Shown in pieces: positions 19,406 to 31,940 of a DNA stretch of 64,000 bases (positions within the stretch are counted from its first letter, which is position 1; each line of letters begins with the position of its first letter). Source of the stretch: Asterochloris sp. CNOR1 (Eukaryota; Chlorophyta; Trebouxiophyceae; Trebouxiales; Trebouxiaceae); assembly GCA_963969365.1 (NCBI GenBank), contig OZ017758.1:1550001-1614000 (forward strand), given 5' to 3'. The notes under the pieces were generated by a model, which worked only from the letters and a program-made list of their open reading frames with translations, was not told where the DNA came from and made no database searches. A program made the position numbers and the translations under genes.

Positions 19406-22400
19406 ATGGCTGGACAGACAGAGCCCCAGTTCCAGGACGACTTTGCCACTCCCTCCTCTGCCCATGAGTCTTACCACCCCATCGCCATCCAGCTGTATGG
19501 GCATGCCAACAAGTTCAATGCCACAACGACCAACAGGGTGAGGCACAGTGGAGTGACATCACACCTGTGGGCGGTTGGGCATGTGGCATGCCATCTGGGA
19601 CAGGCAGCTCCAGTCTCAAGGGTATTGGCCTCTGGCTTCTGCAGGCCCAATATGACACATGTTTTGTGAAAGCAGTGTAGTGGCACAGCTGCACACAGCA
19701 CTTTCGGTTTCTTGAATGGGCTGTCCTTGCGCCCACCACGGTGGCTCAATCGCTGCTTTGCGTGCCACATGGCTGTGCAGCCTGTCTTCGGCTCAGCCAA
19801 CGCCTGTGGCGCCCAGCTGGCAGCACATGTTGTAGACCTGCAGCCCTGCAATCTGCTGATTTGCCAGCCCCCGGCGGGCACCTATGCGGGATACCAGCAG
19901 CCTTGGGAGACCTGCTGCTGAGCACGTGCCTGCTTTGTTATGGCCTGTCTGTCACGAGCAGCCCCATTCACGCACAGTGTCTGACCCAGGTGCTCGCTCC
20001 CCGCTGGGTGAGCTCTGGCAGTGGGATGTCTCTGTGTCAGTGTCACTCCCTCTGATGGGCACACTCCTGCCTTTGCTGCCTGCAGGATGCGCTGATGAAG
20101 CAGAGCTGCAGAGCCCACTCAGCCTCCAATGTGCTGGTTCCAGTTTTGCACTGCCCACCTGCAATGCACAACGCTTGCCGTAGGCGCCACTTGAGGCACA
20201 TCCTGATTTCCCATTTTTCACCTGCCCTGCTGCTACAGCAGGATGCAGACGAGCAGGGGGAGCTCCTTCAGTGCAATTCATATGCTTGCCACTCTTCAGA
20301 AGGAGCGCAAGCAGTGGGAGGCGCCTCTCGGCCTGGCAAACATCCTCTCAATCTTTGACTCCAGTCATGGCCTTACCTGCAGGATGCATACAAGTGGTGG
20401 GGCCTGCCTCTGGCCCACCAACAGGCAGCCGTGCTGCTGGCCAAGTGGCTGTCCTGACAGACAAGCATCAGCAGTGGGCACGCCCAGTTTCACTACCTAC
20501 GCTCTTTTCTGAGTGGGCCTGCCACTGCCTTGTAGACCCATGCGCATGCACCCACTGACTGCAGGATGAGTACAAGCAGTGGGAGCTGCCTGAGAGGCAC
20601 ATGCATGCCCCCGCGGCAGCACGCCCCCAGGTGCCTTTTGAGGGGACCAGCAGCTACCATGATGCCTATCATCCCCACCAGCTGGAGGCGCGGGTGCCGG
20701 TGCATGTGGAGCCCTACAAGGGTGAGGTGCACCTGTACCAAGCGTCTGGGTGGAGACTGAGGGTAGACTTGAAGTCTGTCAATCAGCTGGAGGCACGGTG
20801 GCAGTGAGTGGAGCCCAACAAGGGTGCGCTGTTGAGCACCATCCATCTGAGCATGCTGCTCGATGATACAGTGTTGGCGTGGCTGGGGCAGGGGCGCCGG
20901 TGCATGCAAAGCTCTGCAAGGGTGAGGCACACCGGCGGCCACCCTGAGCACCTGTGTGCAGCCTGCATGGCTCACTGCATGCTTGCTTTAGCACATGCTG
21001 CCCTGTGTTTGCTGCTGGACGCACAACAGCATGCAAATCAGTGCGAGGAGGCTAGTGCATGTGGAGGACTATAAGGGATGAGCGGCGTCTTTGATGTTGG
21101 GGCAAGCGGGCTGCAGCGCTAGGCAACGACAGCTGGAGTGCAGATGGAGCCCTACAGGGGTGCCTGGAGCAGTCCACACAAAAGGCCCCTTGCCGCTGCT
21201 CAAAATCTGGCTGCTGCTGCTGAAGCAGAGCCAGAGAGAGATAAGTTTGAATGGGGCCTGTTCAGCCCTGCAGCCGGTCGCTACTTTTGCCTGCTGTCTG
21301 TCAAACTTTGCTGCAATGCTGTCCTTTGGGCAGATGAGCAACATGCGCCTCGCTGCCTCTCAAGCTGCGGTTCACAGCTTGCCCACCTGCTGCCAGTTGG
21401 GAAGAGTAGCTGACTTCTCCTGCTCCCATGCGCTGCTGCAGCTGCCTTAACCCACATGACCGCCCGCCTCCCACCCTGCAGGCACCGGGGTGAAGTTTGA
21501 CGCCACAAGCAGCTACCACGACCAGTACCCAGCACACGCGCTGCAGCAGCGCTCGCCGATGGCGCCTGTGACGCCCAAGCGGGACACCGGCAAGTTTGAT
21601 GGGACCAGCTCCTACAAGGTGGGCTACAAGGTTGTCTATGCATGCCAGTCCCTGCTGCTTGGTGTCAGGCTGTCAGTTGAGCATACTCCTGCTGTGCTGC
21701 CATTAAGCTTGGGGCTATATAGCCACATTCAGACCATTGCCAGTCCTGGCCTGGTGCAGCTATGGCACTCCCTATGCTATTCAATGCAGTTCGCAACCCG
21801 GCCAAGCACCGCTGGCACTGCAGCTCACCCTGACCGTACAGACCAAGCCCTGCCGTGCATGGCGCTGGCTGGACCACAATTTGAGCCTGGCTGGGCCACA
21901 GGTCAGGCTCCTGGCTGACTTGTGGTGCTCTCTGTCTGCTGCAGGACCAGTACCCGGCGTACCAGGTGGAGCCCCATGTGCCCCAGCATGGGCCCAAGTA
22001 TGAGCACAAGAGCGTGCCCTTCGACGCTACCACCACTAACCAGGTGTGGGTCAACACTGCAACATATCCTTTTGTCGTATTGAGCCTGCTGCCGCCCTCA
22101 GCAGACACAGTGATGGGACTACACAGCTCGAAAACATCCAGGGTAGACCCATCTGGCATGCTGAAGCTTGCAGCATGAGCAGTTTGCTGCACACCATCCT
22201 GCAATCTCTGGCTGTGATCACAGAGCAAACACTTGCATGCATGCTGCAAAGACTGCTTCTCACTTTGTCATCCTGAGAGCTGCCGCATTGGCTTTCAGCA
22301 TCCATCTGCTTGCTGCAGATACACAATAGGCAAGTTGCAGGCTCCTCAGGCTGCTGTGTTGGGGAGACTCCTCGGTGCCAAGAATGTATATCAGACACTC

Positions 22401-25400
22401 TTTCCTGTGCGTGGCTGCAGGACATGTACAAGGCGTATCAGGTGGAGCCCCACGTCGCGCTGCATGCGCCTGTGCAGGCCAGGCCCCATACAAAGTTTGA
22501 GGGTGCGTCCTTGGACGCCAGCACAGTGCCTTACTGTCTGTCCATCCAGTGTGCTGGGTGAAGGCTGTGCAGCCGCTTGCCTTCAACGGGAGCCCTGTGA
22601 GGGCCACCTGCCAGTGCATGGATCAGCCAGTCTCCTTATGTGCACATTGGCTGTGCCACCTACTGCATGGAATAAGGCAAAGCTGCACCCCTCCTCCCCC
22701 GTGCTGGCCCCCTGCAAGCAATCATCATGCTGTATCGCCTGCTGCATGGCGCAGCTGCAACCCAAAAGCCCCTGAGACCTCCCTCCGCTGCATGCATCAG
22801 GCTGAGCAGTCTGCTGCTTGATGCCACCGCGCTGCTGCATCCTTACCCCATGCTCATTGCCCCCAGGCTGTGCTGCATCGTCCACCAAGCCTCAGCCTCT
22901 TATCAAGCGCCACCAGTTGCCAAACATCCCCACCCCCAGCCACTGCCACCCTGCACCATTGAGCACACTCTTTCCCTCAAGGCTTGACCACCAACCAGGA
23001 CACAAACAAGCTGTGGCAGCCACAGCCACTCTGCACGGCATCTTCATGCTGTGCCAACCACAGAACGTCTCTCGCGCCGTTTGTCTTTGTGCAGGCACAA
23101 CCACCAACCAGGACGCGTACAAGGCCTATGCGGGTGCAGCCTCGCGAGGTGCACCACGTGGACTACAAGTACGCACCAGTGCCGTTTGAAGGGGAGACGG
23201 AGGCACATGCCCAGTACAAGCAGTGGGAGCTGGAGAAGAGGCCGCCGCCTCCGCCTGCACCCATCAGGGCTTCGCTGCCGTTCGAGGGTGAGCAGGAGAG
23301 CAGAAGATGCTGGGCTTCTGAGCAAGAATGATGCCATCAGCTGGCTGCTTGTTGAGGGCGTGTCAAGACAGGGTGCCTCCTGAGGGCTTTGCTGCTGCTT
23401 CATTGCGATTGGGGAAGCGGCCGTCACCGCGACCTGTGCCCATCAGCGTTTGGCTGCCGTTAGAGAATGAGCCGGCATGTCTTGTGGCCATGAGGCCAAG
23501 AGGAAAGATCTCGTTCTGAGAGGTCATTGCTGTTGAGGGTGAGCAGGAGGACGCAGGAGGGTACTCCTGACAAAGACTGCAGCTGCCAGCACCCATCATA
23601 GCCTCGCAGCTGTTTGCAAAGTGAGTTTGAAAAGAGCTTGGATGCAATGGAGAGTGCTTGGCATGGGGCTTTGCTGTTGTTCGGAGGAGCTTGCATTGCT
23701 AGCTTTTGGGACCACATGCTGTCGCTGCGTGAATGGAGGAGAGGCCCCATGCCTGACATCAGCGTGTCGTGAGGTGAGCTCAGGGGGGCGCGAGTGGGGA
23801 AATACGTTGCTTGATGCAAAGGCTAGAGGCCACTTGCGGCTTGGTGTCAGAGATGAAGCTGGCAACCTGCTGCAAACTTGGTGGAGCTTTAATGGCCAGA
23901 CACAGGCAGCTTCTGGCTCTAGACACCAGGTCTGAAGCAGTATTGCCAGCTAGGCAGCCCTGCACAGCGTGAGAGCTGCAGCTGAGTATCACAGACAGGC
24001 ATGCAGCTGGCTGTGCCGACTGCGCCTCATGGAGTATCAAGAAGGCTGTGCTGACTTTGCCTCGTGCAGCATCAAGAAGTCACCAGCTTACAGCTTCAGC
24101 CAGTGTCAGCAGATTCTTCAAGCTGCCTTGTGCCCAGCAACTGCCTTGTGCTCAGCACTCGGTACCTTTGCCAGCAATGGGTCAGTCTGCCTCAGCCCTT
24201 TATTGGCAGCCAGCAGCTGGGTGTCTGCTACCAGCCAAGCATCTCTTGCTGCCAGCCCAGCAAGGTGCCTAGTGCCAGCCAAGCGGTCCTGGGCTCTTTG
24301 ACAGTCTGCTGCAGCTCTGTGGCATGCTCAGCCCCCCAGGCACGGATCGCAGCATCCACTTATGTGTGCCTGGCTGCAGGAACGACCACGAACAAGGAGA
24401 TGTTCAAGGGGTGGGCGCTGCCCAAGAAGAGGCCCACCCTGGGCATTGCCATGGTTGGTGACCAGGTGAGAGCCTGCCTGCAAGGCAGCCACCTTGTGGG
24501 TTCTGCTGCAGATGGGCACCCTGGTCGGCAATTGCCGCAGTGGTCAGCAGCGTCTTCCTATCCTGCATCCTGTGTTTAACCAAACGCAGACCTGAGCTGC
24601 ATAACACTTGATCATTGCACAGCTGCCTTTCATCTTACCAGACAGTGCTGAGGAACGATACTGTGCCTGCTGGTGCCAGCAGACTTTGCATGAACAAGCT
24701 CATGATGGGTGCCTGCGTCTGCAGACAACCACATGCTGCACCGCTGCTCTTGACACCTACATGCTAACCAATACCCGCCTGTCTGCTGCCCTGCAGTACC
24801 ATGTGCTGCTGCCGTCCACCCTGACCACTCCCTGCCACGGGAAACAAGTGTTCACCACGGTGCATGACAACCAGCCCCACATGTCCTTCGTGATCTACGC
24901 TGGCGACAGCCCCAAGGCCAGCAACAATGTGCACCTGGGTCAGTTCCAGCTGCTGGGTGTGCCAGAGGCGCCATTCGGCGAGCCGCAGATTGAGGTGCGC
25001 CGTGCGCATTGCACACAATCAGGATGCTGACTGCACACGGGGTGATGCAGCTGATTCCGCAGGCCCCTCATCAACCAGGATAAGTGGACTAAAGGGGTTT
25101 TCGTGAGTCAGCCTGCTCTCTTGCCCCACAGGATGCTTCACAGCATACCCATATTCAGCTTGCCAGGTCCCATCGGCATGCCCAGCACTTCCGAACATTG
25201 CTTGAGGAGCACCTGTGCTGCACTGCTTTCATAGACAGCCTATGCCCAGCTGCACTGCTTGCAGCCACAAGCCGGCCCTATGGCATCTGCTTGAGCATTC
25301 AGCTTTCAAGCCATGCCAGCCTGCAATGAGCCTGCAATGAGTTAGGCACCCCATGCAGATCACATTCCACCTGGACAACAACAACGTCCTGACTGTGGAG

Positions 25401-25710
25401 GCGCGGGACCAGGACAGCGGCCGGCACCACTTGTGGAAGTCAAATGGCGGCGCAGTGGTGGCCAACGGTGTCAGCGCCGCGGACTTGAACACCCAGGGTC
25501 ACTATGTTGTAGGTGGGTCCACCAAGCCCCTAGTCTCATGCCTTGATGATCTGAGCCTGCTCCTCCTGATGCTAGGGACTTGCAATTTGACTTTGTCGCC
25601 TAGTAATGTACTTCTGATACAAACTCAAAATGCTGCAGCCTGCTGAGTCAGCTGGCTCCTGCCCTGCAGATTACGCCAATCACACAGCACAGCAGCCCAT
25701 TGCAGCTTGA
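19406..25710 (+). CDS. SAXO/MAP6-type ciliary repeat protein fused to an HSP70 substrate-binding domain
   Basis: The first exon (19406-19537) starts MAGQTEPQFQDD and ends in TTTNR. Well supported later exons: 20564-20721, 21482-21618, 21944-22043, 22421-22502, 23095-23287, 24380-24465, 24797-24993, 25359-25512 and 25670-25710. Exons between 19.9 and 20.5 kb are uncertain. Repeats such as PFEGTSSYHDAY, FDATSSYHDQYPAH, FDATTTNQDMYKAY and GTTTNQDAYKAY are the (P)F(E/D)xTT(x)Y/NxxxY units of SAXO/Mn microtubule-stabilising proteins of cilia. Exon 24380-24465 reads GTTTNKEMFKGWALPKKRP and then TLGIAMVGDQ, the start of an HSP70 substrate-binding beta domain that continues to LTVEARD. There is no HSP70 ATPase domain. 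Exon 23095-23287 holds good sequence in two frames, so a one-base shift near 23131 is likely. The gene crosses the start of repeat copy 2. Confidence 0.78.
23263..23625 (+). repeat. Exon-end echoes in a SAXO-HSP70 intron
   Basis: The end of exon 23095-23287 (CACCCATCAGGGCTTCGCTGCC followed by GTTCGAGGGTGAGC, split here) recurs downstream in the intron. One copy is near 23438-23470 (CCCATCAGCGTTTGGCTGCC, then GTTAGAGAATGAGC) and another near 23589-23622 (CACCCATCATAGCCTCGCAG, then a degraded GTGAGT). A GTTGAGGGTGAGCAGGAG fragment is at 23532-23549. These are decayed copies of the coding end plus donor. Confidence 0.65.
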
Positions 25711-26152
25711 CCTGCTGCCAAAAAGAGTACCCCAAATCTGACAATTCTGCCTCTGCCACCACCAGTCCCGTATGATATGTAACAATCGAATTGGACCATG
25801 CAGAGCAAGACTGACAGCTCACTCCCATTTATGAAAGACAAAGAAACGGCCTGCAAAATTTTATCGCATCTGAAGATGCCAGGTCATGGCTCAACATTAT
25901 GAGTCAGGGATGGCATTGGAGGCTCCCTCCAAGGCAATAATCTTGTACGGTCCGGTATCGTATTGACAGCAAACACGCTGCTTCATTTAGCAGGGGCTCA
26001 CACAACCATAGAAATGTGCTCTCACGGCAAATTGGGGACTTCCCTGGCTCTCTTAAGGGACCGGGGTGGTCAGCAGAGGGCGACTGAATACTGGTGCAGG
26101 CTGGGGCACACTTGGGAGGAGATTGCGGCTGGAGTGTTGCGGTGGGCAACCC
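25711..26152. other. Convergent intergenic region (copy 2)
   Basis: Counterpart of 546-987, between the SAXO-HSP70 and BTA1 stop codons. No gene is seen. Confidence 0.6.
25778..25782 (+). promoter_or_regulatory. TGTAA polyadenylation signal (copy 2)
   Basis: TGTAA 68 bases after the stop codon (25708-25710) of the SAXO-HSP70 gene, as in copy 1. Confidence 0.5.
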
Positions 26153-29100
26153 TCATTGGCGCACAGCAACGTAGAAGCTGCTGTACATGTTGACACGGTC
26201 CATGAAGCCGTGGTCTGCTAGCTGTAGGCATTCGACATCAAAGCCGGCCTGCTCGATCAGCTTGACATAGGGGGGACGGACGGCAGCTGAGCGCCAGATC
26301 ACGCGGCCGCCTGGCAGCACCTGTGGCACATGTGGTCCAGCGGTGAGAAGCAGCTCTCTAAGGCAATGGTGGAGGGCCATCCCTGGTGGTACCGCCCTAT
26401 CAATGCAGCAGTGTGCTGGGGAGCAAAGGCAGTTGGCAACACCAGCAGCTGAGGTGGTGCAAAAGTAGAAAGCTGCTCAGAGCTGAGCGTGGAACTTGCT
26501 GTCAGAACAGCCCAGATGCTGCAGCAGTGTTGTGCAGGACAGTGCCACGCATGCTACTGCCATCAGGCAGGCGGCAGGGCGCCTTGCCTGGCTGGCCAGC
26601 TGCTGGCAGGAGCCCCTCCTGCTGTCTGCTGCCCAAACGTGAAGGAGCAGGACGGTGTCGCGTATGGTGACAATGGCAGACAGCAAAGGGGCCCACCTGG
26701 CGGGCCAGCAGCTGGGCCAGCTCCTCCGCATGCTCCAGTCCCTGCCAGTCTACATGGTCCATCAGAATCACCTGCAGCGGTGCCCAGATCCCTTGGTGAA
26801 CACGCTGGAGGTGACTTCGCAGCATGCAAGGCTGGCAGTTGCATGGGAGGCAGCAGCAGCAGCAGTGAACCAGCCAAGGCTTTCAGTGCGCGACCGCGAC
26901 ATAAGCAGCCAAGCCGGCCTGGCATGAAGGGAAGGGTGTTCCGCCATGCAACCGCTCCACGCAGCACAAGGCAAGGACTTTTAGCTGCCAGCTGCCACCA
27001 GGAGGCAGCCACAGCTCACCTCCAGGCCCAGCAGGCCTACCTGCTGGGCTCAGCATGAGGTCCAACTGCTGGGCTTAGCGTGAACCCCAGCTGCTGCCAA
27101 GTGTCAAATCTAGGGACCCCGGCCACTGTGGGCTCCAAATGCGTGTGCAGCTAGACCTGATAAACATATCCAACTAATTGGCAGACCTCAAACACCTGGT
27201 AGCCCTGCCCACCTTGGTGAAGTGGCGTGACCGCAGGGCGTCCATGAAGACGCCATTCATGATCTCCAGCCTGTCAATCGCGCCATCCTTCAGCTTCTGG
27301 AAGTTGGCTGGCAGCATCCAGCTTGGGCAGTTGTCCCGCGCAAATTTCCCAGTGCAGCAGGAGAAGTAGAAGTAGTTGTCGCGACGCAGGTGGCTGCTCT
27401 GTGCCACGCCGTCAAAGGTGCGCGCAATGTACTGGCTGATGCGCAGGCCGTCCTTATGGATCAGGCGATACTGCTTGCAGGGGACGCCGCCGCCAAACCT
27501 GCAGGCAGTCAGGGGTGACTTGGTAGTCCTTTCAAAGCTCAGACCTCTGTGTCTGCATGGCAGGGGCGCTTGAAGTCCAGGCGGTGCTTGAAGGTAACAA
27601 CGCCTTTGTCAAATTTGCAGAGTACCACAGAAACTGCAACTTGCTACCATACCCTGCTCCGGAGTTGACCACAGCCCCTCAGGTGGACAACAGTGGCTGC
27701 CTGCTGCACTCCTCTGCTCAGCAACTCACCACAGCCCCTCAGCAGAGCAATAAAGCCATCAACTCACCACAGCACAAAGCGGTTGAGGAAGATGACTGCC
27801 AGCAGGCGGATGACGATGTCAACCAGCCATGAGGGCCCCTGCTTGCAGAAGCGCACGAACCACACGCCGTTCCACACCTTGCGCTGCTCCTCCAGCGTGT
27901 TGGCATAGGCCAGACGGCGCATGCTGCCGCCCATGAACAGGCACATTGCAATGCGCTGCATGATCCACACTGCCTTGCCCTGCACAGCAGTGGTGAAGAC
28001 GCTGAGCAGGGGGCCCCCATGTGCTGCTCAACAGCAAGACTTTGGTTGGTGCATGTCGGGCTGAATTTGCCACATCTCAGCGTGGGCCAGGCAGGCTCTG
28101 CCTCCCTGTGTCTTTCCTGTGTCGAATGTGGCTGGCCGTGGCCCAGGCAGGCTAGGTCCTGTATGCGCCTTGGCACCCTGTCCAAGCCCCTGCCTAAACG
28201 TGGGCGGCAGCAGGCAGGCAACTGTCGCCAGGTGCAAGACACGTGAAAGACACCCCTTTCATTCCCAGCTCACCATGCCTCCCTGGTAGTACAGGCCCTG
28301 GTCAAAGTACCACATGCGGTCCTGCCAGAAGGTGATGGCGGTCTGGCTCATGAAGGGGGCCAGGCGGGTCTCAAACAGCCGCCGGGCGTGGGGGTGGCGC
28401 CCCTCCCCGAACAGAGCCCAGGCATCCTCGTACTCAAGGTGTCTGCAGTAGAGGTGACAAGGGGAGTAGTGGCCAGGCGGCGTGTTGCATGGTGAGGGCA
28501 TGCATGACATGGGCAGGAGCATCTCTGGGCAGCAATGCAGGTGTGTTATGCAGCGTGCAAGCACGGCCTGAAGGTCGCAATCAGGCCGCGTGCAGTGTGC
28601 AGACAGCAGGGCTCCTGGCATCAGCACTGTAGCAAGCTGCAAGCTGGCGCAGGGGCACAGGGCACGGGGTCCATGCAGCCAAGCTCAGCAGTGGTGCTGC
28701 CAGGTATCAGGACACAGGCTGGCTCACAAGGCTGTGGCTCTGCGGCAAGAGGGGTATGGGACAAGCACAAGTGAGCAGGCAGACCCACCTGATCGCTGCA
28801 ACCTTCATCTCCAGCAGAGCACTCTGCGCAGGGTTGCAGTCTACCGAGACGACCTGGCGAGCTCCGTGCAGCAGCAGGTTCAGGCTGTTGTCGCCACCGC
28901 TGGTCAGAGTCAGGCAAACATCATCTGACTTGATGTCCAACACCTGCAGAGGAGCAGCCAGGCAGGTCAACATATGGCCTGTCGGGAGTCCCGACTCTTA
29001 AGGGGCCAAGACAAACACTATGCGCACATGCCATTGAACAGTGCCTCAGGTCTGCCCTTCACGGTGTCGCCTTTCGTGCTGGCAAAGCCCAGGGAGCTGC

Positions 29101-31940
29101 CTGCTTTGACAGGGTGCCGCTGCGGGCAACGTTGCTCTTGAATGTTGCTGCACAGCATGCTGACCACTCCAGTGTCTCAATGAGTTTCCACCCTGCAGCC
29201 TTCCTTTGAACCAGGCTACATGTTTGATTGGCCGAGCAGTGCCTACCTTCATGTCTGGTCGGGGGTCCTCCCAGCTCATGGTGTACAGGAAGGTGGGGGG
29301 AAAGCCTGAGGGCGCCTCCACCTTGGCCTCAGTCATCAGGTTGGCCAGGGCGGGCACCCGCCCCACCCAGACGTAGTAGGGTGCTCGCAGGAAGGGCACG
29401 TAGGGAATGGAACCCTGCACACACAGCACAGCACGTTTGCGGAGCTGCCTGCAGGATGCTTGGGTGGTTGCAAGAGGATGAGGGGCCCGCTGCTGCTTGG
29501 CCGCCTGCTCTGAATGGTCCAACAAGCTGCAGGGCCGCATTGAGGGTGAAGTTGAAGCGCTGGCAGACTTGTGCTGCTTGGCCGGGCTGTTTCATCCTGT
29601 CAGAGCAGGCAGCCAGGCGTCACAGTGGTGCCAGCATGGAGCACTGGGCGGCACAACGCCAGCAGATGGGCTGGCGGAGGCAGCATGAGAGTCTGGGCGC
29701 ACAGGCCCACCTCCCCATTGAACTCCCACACACGTGACAGCCTGTGGTCCAGGAATGCCCGCCGCTCCGGTCCAATGTCGATGTTGTCTGTGTCAAAGGT
29801 GGCCCTGCAGCACATTGTTGGCAGTCGCATTCTGCTGCAGGGATGCCAGTCAAGGCGGGGAGCGTTGAGACTGGGCAGGTGCACGTGCTGTGTGCGGTGC
29901 AGGTTAGACCCCTCTGAACGCCACTCGACCCAATGCGCAGGCCAGGCCCCTTAAAAGACTGAACGCTGCTGGCGGGCAGCACCCTGCTCGAGCGCCTGTA
30001 TCTGCAGTCTGATCTTGACAGCAGCAGCCCCACTGCAAAGCCAGGTGCAGAGCCTCACTTCCAGAAAACACGGCGCGGGTAGCTGTGCTGGCGCATGGGC
30101 AGGTCATATTTGCTTGAGACGTAGAAGTCCGCCACGCCCAGCAGGCCCTCCACAGGGTGCAGGTAGCTGATGGCCTGGTCCACGGCAGTGTGGAAAGGCG
30201 GTATCACTGCAGGCGGCAGCAGGGGGGGGGGCAAGAAATGAGCCACGGTGGTCATGCAGGCTGTCAGTTGTGCAGACAATATCAGTGCAAGGTCTGCACA
30301 GTGGCATGCTTGCACGGCTGCATCGGGTGCAGGCGCCATGACATGCAGCTGCAGCAACTGAGCAGGGGTGGGCCTGCGCGGCCAATGTCTTGGTGGAGGC
30401 CTCTTCCTATGCTCTTGGCAGCAGGGTGTAGGTAAGAGGGGAGCGCAAACAAGCCTTGGCCAGGCGGTCTGCAGACCGTAAACACACCCCCATCCATCGT
30501 TCACAAGCAGCTATGACAGCAGGACTGCCCGGTGGCAGCTGCATTGCCAGGGGAGTCAGCAGCCTTGCAGCAGCATGGCTCTGGCCAAGTGCAAGCCACA
30601 TGTATGCGAGCAGCTGCACTCACTGGCCAGAGTTGCTGAAAGCGGCCAGCATGGCCTGTTGGCCACCACAAGATGGCAGCAGGTTATCGCCTGACTTGAG
30701 AGCAGCTACAGGCATCAGCACAGGCAGGTGCACGCTTCAAATTGCCCTCGTGTGCCACCACAAGTGGGGGCAGGCTGTCTCAAAACTCACTGGATAGCGA
30801 GTAGCTGAAGGTGACCAGGGTGGCCAGCCCCGTCTTAGGACGGAACCTGCAGGCGTCCCCCTCAACCACGTGCACATTTTGCCACCCCTTGGCCGCCACC
30901 TTCTTGCGGGCCACCTCGCACAAGGAGTGGCACAGGTCCACCACATAAATAGCCTTGAAGCGCGAGAGGTCCATATAGCAGCTCATCATGTCTACATTTT
31001 CCTGCATTACAGTCATAAAGCTTGTCAGGTCACCCCTGAGATACAGCAGATTTATAGCTGGGTGCAGCAGATTTATAGCTGGCTGAGACCAACACGACAG
31101 TCTCCTGCAGCACTTGTGGTGGCCAGTACTTAGCAGGTTATGCCTGGGACAGCAGCCGAGCATGTTGATATGCTCCTGCAATGACGCGCATGATCACTTC
31201 ATGAGTGCTGTGCTTTCAACCACTGCTTGAGCACCTAGTCCTCTGCAACATAGGCTGTCGATGAGACAAGCACTCCGGGCCACTGCGCAGGCTGCCTGAT
31301 GCCATTGAAGTTTGAAGTTGTGTCATGGGCCGCCAAAGCATCTGAGCGGAAATGCAATGCACTTACAGCTCCTCCACAGATAAAGAGAGGCCTCAAGGAA
31401 AGTGCAGGGCAGGTGGCACTGCGCAAAAGCGGGTAGATGCCGGGCCATGGCGCAGGCCAGGCTCACCCCGGTGCCGCCGCCAAGGTCCACCCACACCAGT
31501 CCTTCTGACTTGGCAGGAAGCCGGGCTGCGCAGGCTGCCAACATGGGCTTCCTGCCCCACAGGAAGTTGGTGCGGAAGGCATCATCTGCAGCAGTCAGCA
31601 CTCAGAGGATCAGGGAGGGAGCGCTGGATCAGGCCAGCTGTGATGCACCAGCTCCGCAAAGCTTTGGCTGCGTGGTCATAATGCGCCGAGGCAAGTGCCC
31701 AGACTCCGGATCAGGATTGGGCATGAAAAATCTGAGCCCACAACAATGGCGATCACGCCTGTGCGCACAGTGTCTGGCTGTAGAGCCATAAAAGGCCTCC
31801 AAACGCTCTGCATGGTCGTCTCCCGATGCCTTGGATAGCCAGAGGGACTTGAGGACTGAGAGGTCTCCAGCCAAAGACGAGATGCCAAGATTCTTCTTTT
31901 GCAGCGCTGCGATGCTAAGGCTTTCTCCTCCACGCCCCAT
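26153..31940 (-). CDS. BTA1: Betaine lipid synthase (copy 2)
   Basis: Second copy of the gene at 988-6776. Exons (minus strand): 31940-31769, 31585-31467, 31001-30791, 30206-30059, 29804-29711, 29414-29247, 28943-28789, 28442-28274, 27979-27768, 27498-27213, 26771-26697, 26320-26153. The reading frame is intact, 658 aa. Most coding differences from copy 1 are silent (for example Tyr and Arg codons in exon 4, a Phe codon in exon 1 and a Val codon in exon 9). I saw one replacement, Cys421 to Arg (base 2790 versus 27955). Splice sites are all conserved. This mainly silent pattern fits an allele or a very recent duplicate under constraint. Confidence 0.93.
27662..27775 (-). repeat. Triplicated splice donor of BTA1 exon 9 (copy 2)
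   Basis: Same array as 2497-2610, shifted by 25165, without visible change. Confidence 0.7.

Noticed and set aside
25166-25166. 25166 as a duplication breakpoint
   Set aside because: It is only the counterpart of the first base of the window. The gene there is continuous, so the real left limit is unknown.
24797-25512. A stand-alone HSP70 gene
   Set aside because: No ATPase domain is found nearby, and the first strand of the domain lies in the same exon as a SAXO repeat.
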